Shown in pieces: positions 33,301 to 41,985 of a stretch of DNA of 43,133 bases. Within the stretch, counting starts at the first letter, position 1. Every line of letters starts with the position of its first letter. The notes under the pieces were generated by a model. The model did not search any database, was not told the origin of the DNA, and worked only from the letters and a program-made list of their open reading frames with translations. The stretch is from a bacterium (GTDB lineage Bacteria > CSSED10-310 > JAJRTK01). Position numbers and translations under genes: made by a program. Location: positions 1-43,133 of the forward strand of contig JAJRTK010000026.1 in assembly GCA_024278345.1 (NCBI GenBank). The letters are read 5' to 3'.

Positions 33301-35886
33301 AGGGCTCTGGCTGTTGCGGAGAGCCTTGGGGATCTGGGGGAAAGAGCGCATGCCCTGGAAACGCTGGGCAAGATTGCGGCCAGTCACAGGGCCTTTGCAG
33401 AAGCGCAACGAAACTTGAGCCAGGCCCTGGAGCTCCGCCATTTGTCCAATGACAGCCTGGGCGTTGCTTGGCTAGAGACGCAGCTTGGCGACGTGGCCGA
33501 ACGATCCGGGGACCTGGAGTTGGCCCTCGAGCACTTCCAGAAGGCCGAAGAGCTCTTTGCCAAGATGAGCTTTCCCCGAGGCCAGGCCGTGGTTCAGCGG
33601 AACCTGGGGCAGTTCTACCATCGGCACAAAGTGGCGTGGGAGTTGGCGCTGGACTACTACAACAAGAGCCTGGCTCTGTTGGAGCGGCTCGGGGATGATT
33701 ATGGCGCGAGCTGGACCTTCTATTGGCTAGGCCGCTTGCACGAGGATCGCGGGCAGCTCGATAAAGCTGTGGAACTCTACCTGCGGAACCTGAGCAGCGT
33801 GAACCAGGTCAAGGTCTACACCGCCATGGGCGGAGTCCTGATGCGCCTTGGCCACGTCTATCTCCTGAAGCAGGAGCGGGTCAAGGCGGAGTTCTATCTT
33901 CGGCAGGCGCTCTCGAAATTCCAGAAAGTCGGGGACGCCGAACCGTGGGATCTGGCGCTGTTGTGGGCTTGGAGAGGGCTTTGCAGCCTGGAGGAAAACG
34001 AATTCGACGAGGCGAAGGCACGGACCGACCGCGCCCTGGATCTCCTGCCCCAGGGGGAGGAAAGCTCGGAGAAAGGCCAGGTGCTTCTCGCCCAGGCCGT
34101 CGTTTTGAGAAGAATGGGCCGCCTTGACGAGGCGGAGGAAAAAATCGTCGAGGGCTACGAGCTCTTGAGGACCAAGGGGACCACCTTCGACCGCGCCTAC
34201 GCGAACCTTGTGCGGGGCCGCCATCTCATGGTGCTTGGCCGTGACGAAGAGGCCTTGCGATTTCTGGAGCACGCTCGAGAGATCTTCGAAAAGATCGGCG
34301 CGAAATCGATCTTACAGGAAGCCCGAGCCCGGATCACCCGAATCGGCGAGAAGCAGATCGCCACCTTCCTGGGGGACCGCACCGATCCGGGCAATATCTC
34401 CACACTTTACCAGATCAGCCAGATCTTCAATTCGACCCTCGAGCTCAAAGAACTCCTGGATCGCGTCATGAAGGTCGTTGTGCTCCATATCCACGCGGAA
34501 CGGGGCTACCTGATCCTTCGCGATGAGACCAGCGGAGAGTGGCGGGCACGAAGCGTGGCCCACGGAGAATCGAGCCCGGAGGAGATCGCGGCGGTCTTGT
34601 CCAGCGGCATCATCGAAATGGTCGTTGAGTCCGGCCGTCCCATCTTGAGCCCGGATGCCCAGAGGGACCCACGATTCGCGGACAACGTGCCGTTGCAGCT
34701 TTTCGGAATCAAGTCGCTCCTCTGCACGCCCCTGCGGGCTCAGGAAAGAGTCGTGGGAGTGATTTACCTGGATCACCGGGAGGAAACAGGCCGCTTCAGT
34801 GAGCGGGATCTCGAGTTTTTGCGGCTGCTGGCGACCCATGCTTCCCGAGCGATGGATAACGCGCTCCTCTACGAGAGATACCGCACCACCATGGACAGCC
34901 TCAATATCGGCATCATCGCCCTCAATCCCAGCGGCGCCATCGTGACCTGCAACCGGCACGTGGACGATCTGCTGGGAGGGAAAATGCAGTCGCTCCTACG
35001 TGCCAACGGATCCAGAGGCATTCTGGGGAAGATGGTTGCCCAAGTGGTGGGCGGAGTCGAGTCCATGGAGCAGATTCTTTGCCTGGATCTGGGCCGCGGC
35101 GAGAACAAGAAGCTCCAAGTGCGCGTTAAACAGCTTCGGGACGGCCATGGCCGCGTTCTAGGCGCCCTCTGCTTTCTTCGGGACATTACGGTCCTGGAGC
35201 GCCTCAAGGAGCTGCTCACACGGGAAAATCGCCTCACGGCCATGGGAGAGCTGGCCTCCAAGGTTGCCGAGCGGATCAGGAACTACCTTTCCGGAATTCG
35301 GCTCTTGTCTCAGGGACTTGAAAAACACCTTGCCGACGATCCCAGGGTGGAATATGTGCAAGAGATCCTGCTGGAGGTCGAAGAGGCGGACCGATACGTG
35401 TCGGAACAACTTTCCCCGAAGGCTGCCGATGTGCGCGAACCGGACAACATGAGCCGCCTGCTGGGCGAGGTTTGTGCCTCGATGGAGCCGGAGTGTGAGA
35501 ACCGAGGAATCGCCTTCGTTCGCGAATTTGGCCCCGATCTGCCGATTCTTCGCGTCCAGTCATTGCAGCTCAAGGAGGCCCTCGTAAACCTTTGCCGGAA
35601 CGCGGTTCAGGCCTTGGGAGCTGGCGGAATGGTCAGTCTCTCGGCCAAGCTCACCAGATACGACAGCGGGCGCAAGTTGTTCGAAATCTCGATCTCCGAC
35701 AATGGACCGGGGATTCCCGTGGAGCACCGGACCAAGATCTTCGATCCGTTTTTCACTACCAAGGAAGAAGGTCATGGCGTTGGGCTCTGGATGGTTCACC
35801 GTGTCGTGGCCGATCACGGCGGAAAAATCGACCTCGAAACCGAGGAGGGAATCGGCAGTACTTTCACTCTCCAGTTGCCAGTGTGA
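30397..35886 (+). CDS. Ser/Thr kinase - AAA ATPase - TPR - GAF - PAS - histidine-kinase-like fusion (HstK-type) with Glu in the H-box
   Basis: 1829 aa. ATG 30397 has GGAGGG six bases upstream. The order is: a Lys/Arg/Ser-rich N-terminus (1-140); an Hanks-type kinase (about 147-415) with Lys179, HRDLKPQN (Asp270) and DFG (Asp291); an AAA/NACHT-like ATPase with GGEAGAGKS (Lys461); TPR repeats (about 820-1320); GAF (about 1335-1490); PAS (about 1495-1600); a DHp-like helix; and a HATPase domain with the N-box (Asn1735), DNGPGIP (Asp1768), DPFFTTK and GHGVGL (about 1792). In the H-box the expected AHEIRNPL reads AERIRNYL, with Glu1625 in place of the phospho-accepting His. The Ser/Thr kinase looks intact, so the histidine-kinase half is probably a regulatory ATP-binding module. 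It is a stand-alone gene with no response regulator beside it. Predicted to be cytoplasmic. Confidence 0.9.
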   Translation: MGSKMGTGGSRRKTGSSGGRGTSSRKKPIKAEAEEKVKARNTSRKHRTKEPSPDEVASPKSKSRRSRKSTVRHKSSVRGKGAAKKRVSGRKLSSRSAAGKPSLIQKGSRPSKSDPRIAGSSAEFEEKGHEEGITDTWPLPPGAIIDGRYRVVEHLGQGTMARVYRVADQAGRRGEVALKLLQKWSTTRGRGFLFQREFLCMNRLPHPNIVEVYDFGMTKAGTPYFTMEYVAGHSLNELDPGAGFETIFSVFTEILETLSFIHSRTVLHRDLKPQNLLWFEEEGRIRVKITDFGLAESTILSSRKPFLGTVLYTPPEVACGMKPDQRSDLYSLGVVFHEVLAGRPPFMAKEPVAVLRQHLDTEPPPLIPKSDDIPPALIAIVQRMLLKRRGDRFQSTEEVLRALDELSPRIRLRSTVAPASVLTGDFVGRELELMTLSEALDSARENRGRVLFIGGEAGAGKSRLLKEFRAVVQIEGMNVAQVQCQDKALHPYQPLAELLGQLGVNEALARKLGLEPLLQIEQKGALPPAERRGQLIGAFVDFLTSRSKEQPLTLLFEELHNAGEGTFEALKQLARDIGDFPILVVATYLHEAAFSSYVWEERSSLAELIGELSGGEAFSDLVLGRLSPEDVETMIASMLGQDELPEGLLEFATEEAEGSPFVVEELMKALLQGGALVRDEAGWRLEKKRLQSLSLPTSVREIFDRRLELCSPEARKLAELVSVLGRRADYGTLERLCPDQREELAEWLDELMRLEVLVSEDFGGKTYCHVQHNRLREALYEAIPPEQRLELHQRVARYLEEGHRDRLEEVAAELEHHYLKVGARKKIRIYASMAAKVARRSFAYDRAIESLERCQRVEDSPEMIAHLTLEIAELCSVVGRFGKAERLYQEWLDAASEANPEEFAEVLRRQGEIYHKRGELRRAISCFEEALEQVPEERYLAVTGRCLANLADSTRALGNIERAQDFGQRALAVAESLGDLGERAHALETLGKIAASHRAFAEAQRNLSQALELRHLSNDSLGVAWLETQLGDVAERSGDLELALEHFQKAEELFAKMSFPRGQAVVQRNLGQFYHRHKVAWELALDYYNKSLALLERLGDDYGASWTFYWLGRLHEDRGQLDKAVELYLRNLSSVNQVKVYTAMGGVLMRLGHVYLLKQERVKAEFYLRQALSKFQKVGDAEPWDLALLWAWRGLCSLEENEFDEAKARTDRALDLLPQGEESSEKGQVLLAQAVVLRRMGRLDEAEEKIVEGYELLRTKGTTFDRAYANLVRGRHLMVLGRDEEALRFLEHAREIFEKIGAKSILQEARARITRIGEKQIATFLGDRTDPGNISTLYQISQIFNSTLELKELLDRVMKVVVLHIHAERGYLILRDETSGEWRARSVAHGESSPEEIAAVLSSGIIEMVVESGRPILSPDAQRDPRFADNVPLQLFGIKSLLCTPLRAQERVVGVIYLDHREETGRFSERDLEFLRLLATHASRAMDNALLYERYRTTMDSLNIGIIALNPSGAIVTCNRHVDDLLGGKMQSLLRANGSRGILGKMVAQVVGGVESMEQILCLDLGRGENKKLQVRVKQLRDGHGRVLGALCFLRDITVLERLKELLTRENRLTAMGELASKVAERIRNYLSGIRLLSQGLEKHLADDPRVEYVQEILLEVEEADRYVSEQLSPKAADVREPDNMSRLLGEVCASMEPECENRGIAFVREFGPDLPILRVQSLQLKEALVNLCRNAVQALGAGGMVSLSAKLTRYDSGRKLFEISISDNGPGIPVEHRTKIFDPFFTTKEEGHGVGLWMVHRVVADHGGKIDLETEEGIGSTFTLQLPV

Positions 35887-36082
35887 CATCGGTCGTGTCC
35901 AGCCGCCAAAAAAAAGCCAGGGGCCTGTCTTTGCCAAAAAAAAATCATTTTTTTCTTGGGGTTGCCTTCCGCTCCCATCGCTCACGGCCGTTCGCGCTAC
36001 TCGCAATCAACACCCCTTGTCCCGGACTGCGGCCCCCTACCAGAGCCCCCTCCCTACGTTACCATCGATGCCTTCCAGGCGG
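35887..36082. other. convergent intergenic region with A/T-tract palindrome
   Basis: No gene. It contains A8 (35908-35915) and a near-perfect inverted repeat at 35934-35959. The region separates the convergent kinase (+) and carbamate kinase (-) genes and probably terminates both. Confidence 0.45.
35934..35959. terminator. A9/T7 inverted repeat, possible bidirectional terminator
   Basis: CCAA plus seven As pairs with seven Ts plus TTGG around a TCA loop, with one bulged C. Each strand therefore offers a stem and a U-run. The stem is AT-rich and weak, but its place between two convergent stops supports a terminator role. Confidence 0.45.
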
Positions 36083-37012
36083 TTATCCCACTTCCATCGC
36101 GGCCTTGTCGTCGCGGATTTGGGTTCCCGATTCGCCAGCAAGCATCCCCTCCAGATCCGCCAGCGCTCCAATGACCGCCCGCCTGCCGCTTCGCTGGACG
36201 AACTCAACCGCCGCCTCGGCCTTCGGACCCATGGAACCTGCCGGGAAGGACATCTTCTTGAGATCCCGGGCCGAGATGGCGCGTATGGGCCGCTGTTTTG
36301 GGCTGCCCCAATCAAGGTAGATCGCCTTGGCATCGGTGGCCATCATGAAAAGATCCACCCCGAGCTCGTTTGCAAGGAGTGCGCTCGCGCGATCCTTGTC
36401 TACGACGCATTCGGCGCCGGCCAGATCGCGACCGGCCTTGAAAGCCGTGGGAATCCCGCCGCCGCCAGCGCAAATGACGATGCATCCCTTCTCCAGAAGC
36501 CAGCGAATGGGCCGCGTTTCGAAGATACGCCTCGGGCGCGGCGAAGCCACCACCCGGCGGTAGTGATTGCCATCCATGGCCATGTTCCAACCCTTGTCCC
36601 TGGCCAGAATTTCCGCTTCGTGCTTGTTGTAGATTGGGCCGATGGGCTTGGTGGGGGCAGAGAAAGCCGGATCGCCGGGATCCACCTCCACCATGCTGAG
36701 GATCGTGGCCAAAGGTTGCTCCGGAGGCATGAGATTGCCAAGCTCCTGCTCGATAATATAGCCGATCATCCCCTCGGTCTGGGCCCCAAGAAGATCGAGC
36801 GGGTAGTGGCTGCCAGGGGCGTAGGCCGCGGCCTGGAGGGCGAGCAAACCCACCTGCGGCCCGTTTCCGTGAGAGATGACAAGCTCATGTTCGTGGGCGA
36901 TGGGCGCCAGGGCACGTGCGGCAATTTTGACATTTCGCCTCTGGTTCTTCACGGTCAAAGCTTCCCCGCGGCGCAACAGCGCATTACCCCCAAGAGCAAC
37001 CAACACCCGCAT
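36083..37012 (-). CDS. arcC: carbamate kinase
   Basis: 309 aa, the usual length for the family. It catalyses reversible phosphate transfer between carbamoyl phosphate and ADP, giving ATP plus carbamate in the catabolic direction; cytoplasmic. It begins [12 protein letters not shown] with the amino-acid-kinase-fold GGNAL loop, followed by SHGNGPQVG, the [12 protein letters not shown] segment, [16 protein letters not shown] and the MATDAKAIY region, all characteristic of carbamate kinases. The start at 37012 is chosen over a longer open frame because AAAGGAGG lies 7 bases upstream on the minus strand and the family N-terminus begins exactly here. No arginine deiminase or ornithine carbamoyltransferase gene is adjacent, so it is not in a standard arginine-deiminase operon. 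It is divergent from the ABC operon. Confidence 0.93.
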   Translation of the reverse strand: MRVLVALGGNALLRRGEALTVKNQRRNVKIAARALAPIAHEHELVISHGNGPQVGLLALQAAAYAPGSHYPLDLLGAQTEGMIGYIIEQELGNLMPPEQPLATILSMVEVDPGDPAFSAPTKPIGPIYNKHEAEILARDKGWNMAMDGNHYRRVVASPRPRRIFETRPIRWLLEKGCIVICAGGGGIPTAFKAGRDLAGAECVVDKDRASALLANELGVDLFMMATDAKAIYLDWGSPKQRPIRAISARDLKKMSFPAGSMGPKAEAAVEFVQRSGRRAVIGALADLEGMLAGESGTQIRDDKAAMEVG

Positions 37013-37199
37013 ATTCCATCCTCCTTTCTTAGCCATTCCCGAAATTCCATAGAAAAGAATCTTGCCAGATTTCTTCTTTTGTCGCACCTGTCGTCGGGTC
37101 TGGAAAAGAGTAGGGAACCTGCGTGGCTCCCGCTGGTTGAAACCCCCGTTTTTAGAGTTGAAATTGAGCAAATTGTGATCTTTTTCCGAAGGGTGACTG
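37013..37199. promoter_or_regulatory. divergent promoter region, arcC / gldA
   Basis: 187 bases, more AT-rich than the genes, between divergent start codons. TTGAAA (37137-37142) with TGAAAT (37159-37164) 16 bases on is a weak sigma70-like match for the ABC operon. An imperfect inverted repeat (AACCTGCG ... CGCTGGTT, about 37116-37139) could be an operator. Neither assignment is firm. Confidence 0.3.
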
Positions 37200-38147
37200 A
37201 TGATCGAGGTGCGGAAGCTGGTCAAGGACTTCGGCCCGATCCGGGCGGTGGATGGGATCTGCTTCAAGGTTGGAAAGGGCGAGATCCTGGGGTTTCTTGG
37301 ACCGAATGGAGCCGGCAAATCGACGACCATGAAGATTCTGACCTGTTTTCTTCCTCCCACCTCCGGGACGGCCATTGTCGGAGAAGTCGATGTCCGAAAA
37401 GATTCCCTGGCCGTGCGGAGGAAAGTCGGTTATTTACCCGAGGGCACGCCTCTTTACTCCGATATGGATGTCCTGGGTTTCCTGCGATTCGTGGCCGAGG
37501 TTCGGGGCTTCCGTGGCGAAGAGGCAGCCGCCGCCGTGGATCGAGTCATGGCGAGTTGCCGGTTGGAGCGGGTCCGCCATCAGAGCATCGACACGCTTTC
37601 CAAGGGTTTCCGGCAGAGGGTCGGCTTTGCGCAGGCAATCCTCCACGACCCGCCCGTCCTGATCCTGGACGAGCCCACCGATGGCCTCGATCCCAACCAG
37701 AAGCACGAGGTCCGGGATCTCATCAAGAGCATGGGCAAGGAAAAGTGCATCATTCTCTCCACCCATATCCTGGAAGAAGTGGAGGCGGTTTGCACGCGGG
37801 CCATCATCATCGATCGGGGGCGCATCGTGGCGGACGAAACCCCCGAGGGACTTCGGCGGCGCTCAAGGCAGCATGGAGCCCTGCAATTGTTGGTGGAGGC
37901 GGATGGGGCGGCCATGGAAAATGAGCTGGCCGAGCTCGATGGCGTTGAGAAGGTCACCTGCGAGGCTTTGGATGATTCCAAGCTCTGCCGCGTTCGGATC
38001 TATTCCTCCGCCGACTCGATTCCGCTGCAGCCAGTCCTGGATCGCCTTGCCGGGAAGAAGTGCCCGGTTCGCGAGGTGACGCTGCTCAAGGGGAGCTTGG
38101 ACGAAGTATTTCGCAGCATCACTCGAAAGGAAGGAGCTGCGGCATGA
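37200..38147 (+). CDS. gldA: ABC transporter ATP-binding protein, GldA-like
   Basis: 315 aa. The cytoplasmic nucleotide-binding subunit has Walker [10 protein letters not shown] (Lys40), the signature LSKGFRQR, Walker [13 protein letters not shown] and the switch His in STHIL. The C-terminal about 90 residues are the accessory domain common in the CcmA/GldA branch. In Flavobacterium the GldA/GldF/GldG complex is needed for gliding; close relatives in other phyla occur with a GldG-like protein and DUF4340, as here, with unknown substrate. ATG 37200 has GAAGGG upstream. The stop overlaps the permease start (ATGA). The symbol reflects family resemblance and gene order, not proven gliding function. 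Confidence 0.9.
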   Translation: MIEVRKLVKDFGPIRAVDGICFKVGKGEILGFLGPNGAGKSTTMKILTCFLPPTSGTAIVGEVDVRKDSLAVRRKVGYLPEGTPLYSDMDVLGFLRFVAEVRGFRGEEAAAAVDRVMASCRLERVRHQSIDTLSKGFRQRVGFAQAILHDPPVLILDEPTDGLDPNQKHEVRDLIKSMGKEKCIILSTHILEEVEAVCTRAIIIDRGRIVADETPEGLRRRSRQHGALQLLVEADGAAMENELAELDGVEKVTCEALDDSKLCRVRIYSSADSIPLQPVLDRLAGKKCPVREVTLLKGSLDEVFRSITRKEGAAA

Positions 38148-38878
38148 AGAACTTTTGGGTGATTCTCAAGCGGGAGTTGGCCGCCTACTTCAATTCTCCC
38201 ATAGCCTACGTGTTCATCATTATCTTTTTGATGCTCAGTGCTGGCTTCACTTTTTTCGTGTCGGGGTTTTACGATACCAATCAGGCGGATTTGCGAGCCT
38301 TCTTCTCGTGGCATCCATGGCTCTACCTCTTTTTGATTCCCAGCGCTTCCATGCGCCTTTGGGCGGAAGAGCGCCGAAGCGGAACAGTGGAGCTCTTGCT
38401 GACGTTGCCGGTGACCTTGGCGGATGTGGTGCTGGGGAAGTTTGTCGCCTCCTGGCTGTTTGTCGGGCTGGCGCTTTTCTTGACCTTCCCAATGGTTTTC
38501 ACCGTGGCCTATCTTGGGGCGCCTGACGGCGGAGTCATTCTTGCGGGCTATCTTGGGAGCTTTTTGATGGCCGGCGCCTACCTGGCTATCGGTTGCGCGG
38601 CCTCCGCATTGACCCGCAACCAGGTGGTGGCCTTCATCTTGGCCGTCGTTGTGAGCTTGCTCTTTGTCTTGGTGGGATTTGGCGTATTCACGGGCATTCT
38701 TGCTAGCTTTCTGCCTTCCGGATTGCTGGATCTCGTGGCGCAGCTTGGATTCATCACGCATTTCGACTCGATCCAGCGGGGCGTGCTGGATTCGCGGGAT
38801 CTGCTTTACTTCTTGTCGGTCATGGGCTGGATGTTGGCTGCCAATGTCGTCATCCTCGAGGCTCGTAGAGGCGAATAA
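38144..38878 (+). CDS. gldF: ABC transporter permease, GldF-like
   Basis: 244 aa. ATG 38144 overlaps the gldA stop and has AAGGAG at 38131-38136. About six transmembrane helices are predicted (first YVFIIIFLMLSAGFTFF, last LSVMGWMLAANVVILEA), matching the ABC-2 type permease layout. The segment MRLWAEERRSGTVELLLTLPV is the conserved cytoplasmic motif of this permease family. It forms the membrane channel for the adjacent ATPase. A gap of 26 bases leads to the GldG-like gene. Confidence 0.9.
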   Translation: MKNFWVILKRELAAYFNSPIAYVFIIIFLMLSAGFTFFVSGFYDTNQADLRAFFSWHPWLYLFLIPSASMRLWAEERRSGTVELLLTLPVTLADVVLGKFVASWLFVGLALFLTFPMVFTVAYLGAPDGGVILAGYLGSFLMAGAYLAIGCAASALTRNQVVAFILAVVVSLLFVLVGFGVFTGILASFLPSGLLDLVAQLGFITHFDSIQRGVLDSRDLLYFLSVMGWMLAANVVILEARRGE

Positions 38879-38904
38879 CCGAACTTGGAAAGAGGCGATG
38901 GCTC

Positions 38905-40812
38905 ATGAGGAACAACCAGCGATGGACTCGGTCTTTGGGGGGACTCGTTCTCATCTTCGTGATGATTGTGGCGGTCAATTTGATGGGCGCCTATTTCTAC
39001 ACCCGGGCCGATTTCACCGAAGAGGGGCTGTACACCCTCTCCCAGGGATCGAGGAAAATCGTGGCGGAGCTGCGGGAACCGGTTCGGTTGCAGTTCTTTC
39101 AGTCGAAGACGACGGAGATGGTGTCGCCCCGCGTGGTCAACTACGCACGGCGGGTGGTGGAGCTTCTGGAGGAATACGTGCAGGCGTCCGACGGTTTCGT
39201 GGATCTAGACATCGTGCGGTTGGAACCGGATAGCGACGAGGAGGAATGGGCGTCGAAATATGGTCTCCAGGCTGTGCCGCTGCCCACGGGAGACTCGTTC
39301 TACTTCGGAATGGTGGCCACACAGTTGGATCGGGAGGCCGTGATCCCCTTTTTCGACCCGTCGCGGGAGGAGTTCCTGGAATATGACATCGATCAGGCAC
39401 TCTACAAACTGATGCAAGAAGAAAAGCCTCGGGTCGGGATCTTGAGCTCGCTGCCGGTCCTTGGCTCGGGACTCCCCCCGGAGATAGCAGCGATGCAGGG
39501 CCGGGGAAAGACCGAGTCCTGGGCTCTTGTGGATCAACTCAAGGAGACCTACCAGGTTGAGAATGTCGATGCGGTCGCCAAAAACTTGCCAAAGGATTTG
39601 GACCTGCTCTTAGTGATCCATCCGAAAAAGCTCGAGGACTCCATGCTCTACGCCATCGATCAATATGTGCTCGGCGGGGGCAAGCTAGTGGTCCTGGTCG
39701 ATCCGAGCTGCCGGGCGGACAACTCTTCCCCTGGGGGCCTTCGCCAGGGGCGCTTGCCGGATCGCAGCTCGGATCTCCCGAAGCTCTTCAAGGCCTGGGG
39801 CGTGAAAATGGAGCCAAAGATCGTCTCGGACATCGATGGTGCGCTGATGGTGAACACTCAGCAGGGGCGACTCAATTACCCGCTCTGGATCCAGGTGGGC
39901 AAGAAGGGGGTCAGCCAGGACGAGCTCGTGACCCACGGCTTGGAAAACCTCAACTTTATCGAAGCTGGACATTTCGTCGCCGAAGCGAGCGAAGAAGGAA
40001 AGAAGGGCGTGGAGATCACTCCGCTGGTTCGAAGTTCAACCAATGCAACCACCGTGGATCTCTATCGCGCCATGCTGGGTGACCCCTTGACGCTGGCCCG
40101 GGAACATAAGAGCGATGGAAAGCAACTTGACCTGGCGATCCGGATCTCGGGCCAGTTGAAAACGGCGTTTCCCGAGGGCCGGCCTCAAGAGAAAGAAGAA
40201 GACTCCGCCCCAGAAAAGGGGCCGGAAGCCAAGCCCGAGGAGGGGCTGCGGGAGTCCAAGGGCGAAGTCACTGTCATCCTCTTTGCCGACGTCGATTGGT
40301 TGACCGACGATTTCTCCATCCAGACTTCCAATTTCTTTGGCCGCCGAGTCCTCCAACCCCTCAACGACAACCTCAGCCTGCTCATGAATGTCACCGAAGT
40401 GATGACGGGAAGCCAGGCTCTCATCAGTGTCCGATCCAGAGGAAAATCGGCGCGGCCTTTTGATCGCGTCATCGAGCTCAAAAAGCAGGCACAGAAGAAG
40501 TGGCAAAAACAGGAACAGGAGCTCACGGCAAAGCTCCAGGAGCTCCAACGGAAGCTCAGTGACCTTCAGCAGAAGAAAAAAGGCATGAGCAAGCTCTACA
40601 TGAGCCCGGAGCAGCAGAAGGAGATCCGGCGGTTCCGGGAGGAACAGCGGTTGACCAAGCGCAAACGCCGGGAAGTCCGAAGTCATCTCAGGCGCGAAAT
40701 CGAGGCTTTGGGGAATCGCCTGGCGGTGGCCAACCTTTTTGGTATGCCCTTTCTCATCGCCATGGCGGGTCTCATTTTCGCCTGGTACAAAAGGAAGAAG
40801 CTCCGCTCCTGA
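38905..40812 (+). CDS. gldG: GldG-like ABC-associated auxiliary membrane protein
   Basis: 635 aa. An N-terminal transmembrane helix (about 11-32, GLVLIFVMIVAVNLMGAYFY) is followed by the family opening ADFTEEGLYTLSQGSRKIVAEL, a large periplasmic region of ABC-type auxiliary (IFT52/GldG) type, a Glu/Lys-rich insertion near 415-450, a basic coiled coil (about 525-605, with many KLQELQRKLSDLQQKKK-type heptads), and a C-terminal transmembrane helix (MPFLIAMAGLIFAWY) ending in KRKKLRS. ATG 38905 follows AGAGG. It acts with the two upstream subunits; the coiled coil just before the last helix is a usual feature of these proteins. The cargo is unknown. Confidence 0.88.
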   Translation: MRNNQRWTRSLGGLVLIFVMIVAVNLMGAYFYTRADFTEEGLYTLSQGSRKIVAELREPVRLQFFQSKTTEMVSPRVVNYARRVVELLEEYVQASDGFVDLDIVRLEPDSDEEEWASKYGLQAVPLPTGDSFYFGMVATQLDREAVIPFFDPSREEFLEYDIDQALYKLMQEEKPRVGILSSLPVLGSGLPPEIAAMQGRGKTESWALVDQLKETYQVENVDAVAKNLPKDLDLLLVIHPKKLEDSMLYAIDQYVLGGGKLVVLVDPSCRADNSSPGGLRQGRLPDRSSDLPKLFKAWGVKMEPKIVSDIDGALMVNTQQGRLNYPLWIQVGKKGVSQDELVTHGLENLNFIEAGHFVAEASEEGKKGVEITPLVRSSTNATTVDLYRAMLGDPLTLAREHKSDGKQLDLAIRISGQLKTAFPEGRPQEKEEDSAPEKGPEAKPEEGLRESKGEVTVILFADVDWLTDDFSIQTSNFFGRRVLQPLNDNLSLLMNVTEVMTGSQALISVRSRGKSARPFDRVIELKKQAQKKWQKQEQELTAKLQELQRKLSDLQQKKKGMSKLYMSPEQQKEIRRFREEQRLTKRKRREVRSHLRREIEALGNRLAVANLFGMPFLIAMAGLIFAWYKRKKLRS

Positions 40813-40833
40813 GATTTTTGAGGAGAGAGGACC

Positions 40834-41985
40834 ATGAACTTGAAGAAGTTGACTCTAGCAGCCGTAATTCTTGCCGTTCTTGCCGGGCTAACCCTTTGGG
40901 TCAAGGCGCCGGAGCGCCGAATGGGTCCGCTGGACAACCCCACTCCGGCAAGGGAGCTGGACCTCGATTTGGTCTATGGCGTGGAGATCGAGGCCCCGGA
41001 AGAGACTGTCCAGCTCAGGCGGGGCAAGGAGAATGACTGGACCGTCGAGTCGATGCTCGCCTATCCGCTGGATGCACGGCAACTCCAGGATCTCTTGCTC
41101 AAAATCCAGCAGATCCGCCTGAGCCGCGCCGTCACCAGCAAAGCCGATCATCACGGCCGCTTCAAACTACTCGATCCAAAGGGGGAAGAGGGGGAGAAGA
41201 AGGAGAAAGGCACAAAAATCATCCTCTTGGATAAAGAGTCCAAGAGCCTCTTCGAGATCGTCTTGGGCGAGCCCAGGACCTCCGTGGGAGGCGCGACTGG
41301 GATGGGGGATGCCGGCCAGTATGTCCGGCTCATGGGATCTCCCGCGGTCTACCTGATGAAAAACCGGCTTACAGTCGCATCGAAGCCCGAACGATGGCTC
41401 TTGAAAGAACTCTTGGATGTCAAGCTGGACGAGGTTGCCCGAGTCGAAATCCGCTCTCCTCAAGCTAAACCCCTGATCTTCACCCGCGGGAAAGACGCGG
41501 AATGGGAGCTGGAAGGGCTGCAAGACGACGAAAAACTGAAAATTCCCGCCGTCAAGGGAGTCGCACGGTCGCTGGAACGCTTCAATCTTCGGTCCTTGAG
41601 CCTCAGCAATCAAGATCTGGATGAGAGCCGGTCGTTGCGCCTCAAAACCTTCGAGGGAATGACCTACTCCGTGCGCCTGGGGGAACCCCTTGCAGAGGGA
41701 GAAAAACAGATCCTGGCGCGAGTTGACGTAGTGGCTGCCGAAGACGCCGAAGATTCCGTCAAGAAAAAAGCCAAGGAACTCCACCACCGGCTGGCGCCCT
41801 GGACCTTTCTTCTGGACGCATACCAGTTGAAGCGCCTCATCAAGCCCCGGGGCGATCTTGTGGAGAAGCGTGCCACCGAACCACCTGCGGAAGCCGGAAA
41901 AATAGCCGCACCTCCTTTGTCTGGAAAGGACGCCGCTCCCGGAGAGGGTCCTTCTCCTGGTCCTTCGCCGCCCGGCCAAGAGTAG
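40834..41985 (+). CDS. DUF4340 membrane-anchored protein
   Basis: 383 aa. One N-terminal helix (about 7-23, LAAVILAVLAGLTLWV) anchors a periplasmic region with the DUF4340 pattern: an opening VYGVEIEAPEETVQLRRGKENDWTV-type strand repeat, residues about 48-72, then a second similar repeat from about 200 (VARVEIRSPQAKPLIFTRG). The last 40 residues are Pro/Gly/Ala-rich and likely disordered. ATG 40834 follows GAGGAGAG and lies 21 bases after the GldG-like stop. DUF4340 proteins are regular companions of GldFG-like ABC modules; their role is unknown. No good terminator was seen after it. Confidence 0.85.
   Translation: MNLKKLTLAAVILAVLAGLTLWVKAPERRMGPLDNPTPARELDLDLVYGVEIEAPEETVQLRRGKENDWTVESMLAYPLDARQLQDLLLKIQQIRLSRAVTSKADHHGRFKLLDPKGEEGEKKEKGTKIILLDKESKSLFEIVLGEPRTSVGGATGMGDAGQYVRLMGSPAVYLMKNRLTVASKPERWLLKELLDVKLDEVARVEIRSPQAKPLIFTRGKDAEWELEGLQDDEKLKIPAVKGVARSLERFNLRSLSLSNQDLDESRSLRLKTFEGMTYSVRLGEPLAEGEKQILARVDVVAAEDAEDSVKKKAKELHHRLAPWTFLLDAYQLKRLIKPRGDLVEKRATEPPAEAGKIAAPPLSGKDAAPGEGPSPGPSPPGQE

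Noticed and set aside
37013-37375. Longer N-terminus for carbamate kinase (start at 37375)
   Set aside because: The extension overlaps the divergent gldA gene; the family start and a strong AAAGGAGG both support 37012.
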